Position numbers and translations under genes: made by a program. A stretch of 9,394 bases of DNA from JBKHDT01 sp046541195 (GTDB lineage: Bacteria > Pseudomonadota > Gammaproteobacteria > Halothiobacillales > Halothiobacillaceae). Location of the stretch: contig JBKHDT010000081.1 in the NCBI GenBank assembly GCA_046541195.1, positions 1 to 9,394 on the forward strand. The letters run 5' to 3'. Below, piece after piece: positions 7,571-9,394 of the stretch (position 1 is its first letter; the number at the start of each line of letters is the position of its first letter). Under the pieces are notes generated by a model, which saw only the letters and a list, made by a program, of their open reading frames with translations, did not search any database and was not told where the DNA came from.

Positions 7571-7867
7571 CTTTCGGTGTTGGTCGTCCCTTCGGTCGCG
7601 GCGGCTGCGGTAGCCAGGCAAGGTCTGCGCGAAATGCAGACCTTTCCGTGCAGGGTCATGGAACCCTGGGCGCAATGGCGCAAGTCATAAAATTGGGCAG
7701 CACGGGCCGGGCGTGTATCGGTCCGGGCGTTGCCGCACGGGGCACGCAAGGCTTCGTGCAGCGTTTACCGGGTCCGGTTGCATGGATGGCTGTGGTGATG
7801 TTTTCTTGCCAGCGGCCCGGCCGCACGCCGGTGCCCGCAAGCTGCAACCACCCGAAACGAGTTGATG
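7571..7867. other. Long aroK-aroB intergenic region
   Basis: These 297 bp hold no convincing gene. Short open frames on both strands have arginine- and proline-rich composition typical of GC-rich noncoding DNA and no ribosome binding sites. It contains the inverted repeat at 7620-7644 and a small GC dyad (7812-7816 with 7820-7824). I see no clear sigma-70 promoter or U-tailed terminator in it. Confidence 0.6.
7620..7644 (-). promoter_or_regulatory. Perfect 9-bp inverted repeat upstream of aroB
   Basis: AAGGTCTGC (7620-7628) and GCAGACCTT (7636-7644) are exact reverse complements around a 7-nt spacer. The repeat ends 49 nt before the aroB start codon. It has no U-tract on the minus strand, so it is unlikely to be a terminator. 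It could be a leader hairpin of the aroB transcript or a dimeric regulator site. No known operator sequence is recognised. Confidence 0.5.
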
Positions 7868-8389
7868 TTACCGCAGATCGCCGAGGATTTGATTGACGAT
7901 CTTGCGCGGTCCCTGGCCCTCGGTCTGGATCACGATATCCGCGATTTGCCGGTAGAGCGGTTCCCGAATGCGCATCAGCTCCGTCAGCTTGCCCGCCCGG
8001 TCCTCGGTTTGCAGCAGCGGGCGGTTGCTGTCGTGGGCGGTGCGCGCCAACTGTTGCGAGACCGGTGCATGCAGGTAGACCACCGTCCCGCGTGCCTTGA
8101 GCACCTCGCGGTTTTCCGGCCGCATGATCGCCCCGCCGCCGGTGGCCAGCACAATGCCGTTTCTTTGGGTGAGCTCGTCGATCATGGCCGCTTCCCGGTC
8201 CCGGAAGCCTTCCTCGCCCTCGATCTCGAAGATCAGCGGAATCGAGGCCCCGGTGCGTTCCTCGATTTCCCGGTCACTGTCGACAAACTCAAGCCTCGCC
8301 GCCTGGGCCAGTGCCTTGCCGATGGTGGACTTGCCGGCGCCCATGGGGCCGATCAGGTAAATATTGGTCTTGTTCGTAATCTCGGTCAT
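7868..8389 (-). CDS. aroK: Shikimate kinase
   Basis: AroK phosphorylates the 3-hydroxyl of shikimate with ATP, fifth step of the shikimate pathway, in the cytoplasm. The ATG at 8389 gives 173 residues, the same as E. coli AroK, beginning MTEITNKTNIYLIGPMGAGK. An ATG at 8452 in the same frame would translate the terminator stem and is rejected. Motifs: Walker A GPMGAGKST (14-22), DSD (37-39) with the shikimate-binding aspartate, R63 in GFRDRE, the glycine-rich GGG (84-86), the lid arginine in RPLL (123-126) and R142 in RIREPLY. All catalytic residues are present. The start codon has no strong Shine-Dalgarno and sits only 26 nt after the upstream terminator, so its promoter must overlap that region or lie inside the preceding gene. 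Confidence 0.97.
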   Translation of the reverse strand: MTEITNKTNIYLIGPMGAGKSTIGKALAQAARLEFVDSDREIEERTGASIPLIFEIEGEEGFRDREAAMIDELTQRNGIVLATGGGAIMRPENREVLKARGTVVYLHAPVSQQLARTAHDSNRPLLQTEDRAGKLTELMRIREPLYRQIADIVIQTEGQGPRKIVNQILGDLR

Positions 8390-8415
8390 CAATCTGATGT
8401 CTGCTTTGCGGATAC

Positions 8416-8443
8416 AAAACCGCCCGCGACTGCGGGCGGTTTT
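8416..8443 (-). terminator. Intrinsic terminator, symmetric (works in either direction)
   Basis: AAAACCGCCCGC (8416-8427) and GCGGGCGGTTTT (8432-8443) form a perfect 12-bp stem with a 4-nt loop. The GC-rich core is flanked by four A on one side and four T on the other. On the minus strand it lies 25 nt after the stop of the Ig-like gene, the expected place for its terminator. It lies 26 nt before the aroK ATG, so it separates the two transcription units. Confidence 0.88.
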
Positions 8444-8454
8444 CTCGGGCATTA

Positions 8455-8485
8455 ATTATCACCATCTATTATTCTAATGGGGCAA
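8455..8485 (-). promoter_or_regulatory. Possible aroK promoter (weak)
   Basis: In a locally AT-rich stretch, TTGCCC (8485-8480) and GATAAT (8460-8455) on the minus strand resemble -35 and -10 boxes. The 19-bp spacer is longer than ideal. Transcription would begin near 8448 and the terminator stem would then form the extreme 5' end of the aroK mRNA. It overlaps the last codons of the Ig-like gene. This is only a candidate. Confidence 0.25.
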
Positions 8486-9394
8486 CGTTGATTTCCCAGT
8501 CTCCGGCCCCTTCTTGTACCTCGAGATAATAACGCATGGTTTCCGTGAGTGATACGGACTGCTGTCGGTCAGTAACCGTGCCAACTTCGTTGGCGAGTAA
8601 TTCCAAATTGTCTCCCGAGGCTGCATCTTTCAGATAAACAATAAAGTTTCCAGTGCCATTGAAGTTCATTGTGAATACGTGCGCTCCCGAGCAACCTTCA
8701 AATGTGCTTGTTACAGAGGCTTGATCACCAGTATAGCTTTCTGTGCAGCTTCCTGAGGTGGTGCCGTCACAGCCGGTAAGTGGAACAGAAGTGCTAGCTC
8801 CACCAAGTGCCTCAATGGATAGTTCACCTCCGGTGTCGTATGTGACGGACACGGTGACTCGCCCGTCTTCGTCAGTCTGTCCGTTCGACGGGGAGATGGT
8901 TATGGTGCTGGCACCGGACATGCTTGCGGTTACGGGGACGTTTGGAATCACAGCGCCTTGTTTGTCATACAAGGTCGCTGTTACTACTGCGGTACGCCCC
9001 TCCGCACTACAGGCAGAAAGCGACTCAACTTGAGTCACGAACTCGCCTTCGCCAGTAGCCTTGACAGTGACCTCAATCTGCTCGCTCTCTTCCTGGCCGA
9101 CGCTGAATGCCAGCGTGACATCCTCGGCGCCCGGCGGCAGCTGGGCAACAATGCTAAAGGTGGCACAGCCGTCCCCGCCGGTCACGATGGGCTGGTTGCC
9201 GTCATCAAACTCGCCGGTGTTGTTCACCACGACGTTGGCATCCAGTCCACGCACGGAAATGGTGGTATTGGGCATGGGTGCATCATTCGCATCGCGGACA
9301 CACATGGTGACCGAGGTGGCGCCATTGCCGGTCACTTCAGTGTGCGAGGAGGTCATCTGAAGGGCGCGGATCCCGGCGTAGGAGGCTTCGAGGA
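8469..9394 (-). CDS. Secreted-type protein with bacterial Ig-like (Big_1) domains, 5' end outside window
   Basis: The frame stays open to the right edge, so this is a C-terminal fragment of about 308 residues. The ATG at 9356 has no ribosome binding site and is probably internal; it is used here for numbering. Residues about 10-100 (GATSVTMCVRDANDAPMPNT, then GDGCATFSI) and about 110-192 (VVTATLYDKQGAVIPNVPVT, then TDEDGRVTVSVTY) have the Big_1 pattern. Residues about 200-295 form another beta-rich domain (HVFTMNFNGTGNFIVYLKDA, ending GDWEINVAPLE) resembling pre-peptidase or C-terminal beta domains. Six cysteines occur as C19/C64, C116/C196 and C204/C222, suggesting one disulfide per domain and an exported location. 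The composition is acidic. No membrane anchor is seen at the C-terminus. GC falls to about 50% over the last 500 bp. Function is unknown; adhesin or surface lipoprotein are possibilities. It ends at an intrinsic terminator before aroK. Confidence 0.8.
   Translation of the reverse strand, partial: LEASYAGIRALQMTSSHTEVTGNGATSVTMCVRDANDAPMPNTTISVRGLDANVVVNNTGEFDDGNQPIVTGGDGCATFSIVAQLPPGAEDVTLAFSVGQEESEQIEVTVKATGEGEFVTQVESLSACSAEGRTAVVTATLYDKQGAVIPNVPVTASMSGASTITISPSNGQTDEDGRVTVSVTYDTGGELSIEALGGASTSVPLTGCDGTTSGSCTESYTGDQASVTSTFEGCSGAHVFTMNFNGTGNFIVYLKDAASGDNLELLANEVGTVTDRQQSVSLTETMRYYLEVQEGAGDWEINVAPLE

Noticed and set aside
6785..7690. A 301-codon plus-strand open frame opposite aroB
   Set aside because: Antisense shadow of aroB, whose catalytic motifs are complete.
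7812..7824. GC dyad after aroK as terminator
   Set aside because: Stem of only 5 bp with a 3-nt loop and no U-tract on the minus strand.
7656..7847. Small 63-codon frame in the aroK-aroB gap as a leader peptide
   Set aside because: No ribosome binding site, no run of aromatic codons as in attenuator peptides, and composition typical of noncoding GC-rich DNA.
8390..8452. Upstream ATG for aroK adding 21 residues
   Set aside because: The extension is encoded by the terminator stem and does not resemble AroK; family length and N-terminus fit the ATG at 8389.

Overview
The window is GC-rich (about 65% G+C by eye in the core genes) and carries the order aroK - aroB - damX-like SPOR gene - gltB. 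All are transcribed on the minus strand, so biological order runs from high to low coordinates. This neighbourhood is a conserved chromosomal housekeeping block of Gammaproteobacteria (in pseudomonads pilMNOPQ-aroK-aroB-SPOR gene-gltB-gltD). The AroK, AroB, GltB and DamX C-terminal sequences resemble the enterobacterial and pseudomonad proteins from memory. An acidic Ig-like protein and an acidic linker in the SPOR protein would fit a free-living, possibly salt-adapted gammaproteobacterium; genus cannot be assigned.

Layout in transcription order. From the right edge (9394) to 8469 is the 3' part of a secreted-type protein with two bacterial Ig-like (Big_1-type) domains and a C-terminal beta-rich domain; its 5' end is outside the window. 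A perfect 12-bp stem terminator (8416-8443) separates it from aroK (8389-7868, shikimate kinase). A long 297-bp gap with a perfect 9-bp inverted repeat follows, then aroB (7570-6470, 3-dehydroquinate synthase). After 28 bp comes the DamX-like protein (6441-4894): a cytoplasmic ATPase-like domain that lacks a recognisable P-loop, one membrane helix, a Pro/Glu-rich linker and a C-terminal SPOR domain. A 214-bp intergenic region carries a plausible sigma-70 promoter and a leader hairpin, then gltB (4679-216, glutamate synthase large subunit, GTG start). A strong stem-loop lies just after gltB, and two tandem REP-like palindromes very similar to enterobacterial REP units fill the left end.

How the genes work together: AroB and AroK are two steps of the shikimate pathway, GltB (with GltD, not seen here) makes glutamate from glutamine and 2-oxoglutarate, and the SPOR protein probably acts at the division septum. 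No phage, CRISPR, toxin or defence system is visible. The points most worth a second look are the REP pair with no gltD in the first 215 bp after gltB, the lost P-loop in the SPOR protein, the Ig-like gene of lower GC beside aroK, and the structured aroK-aroB gap.
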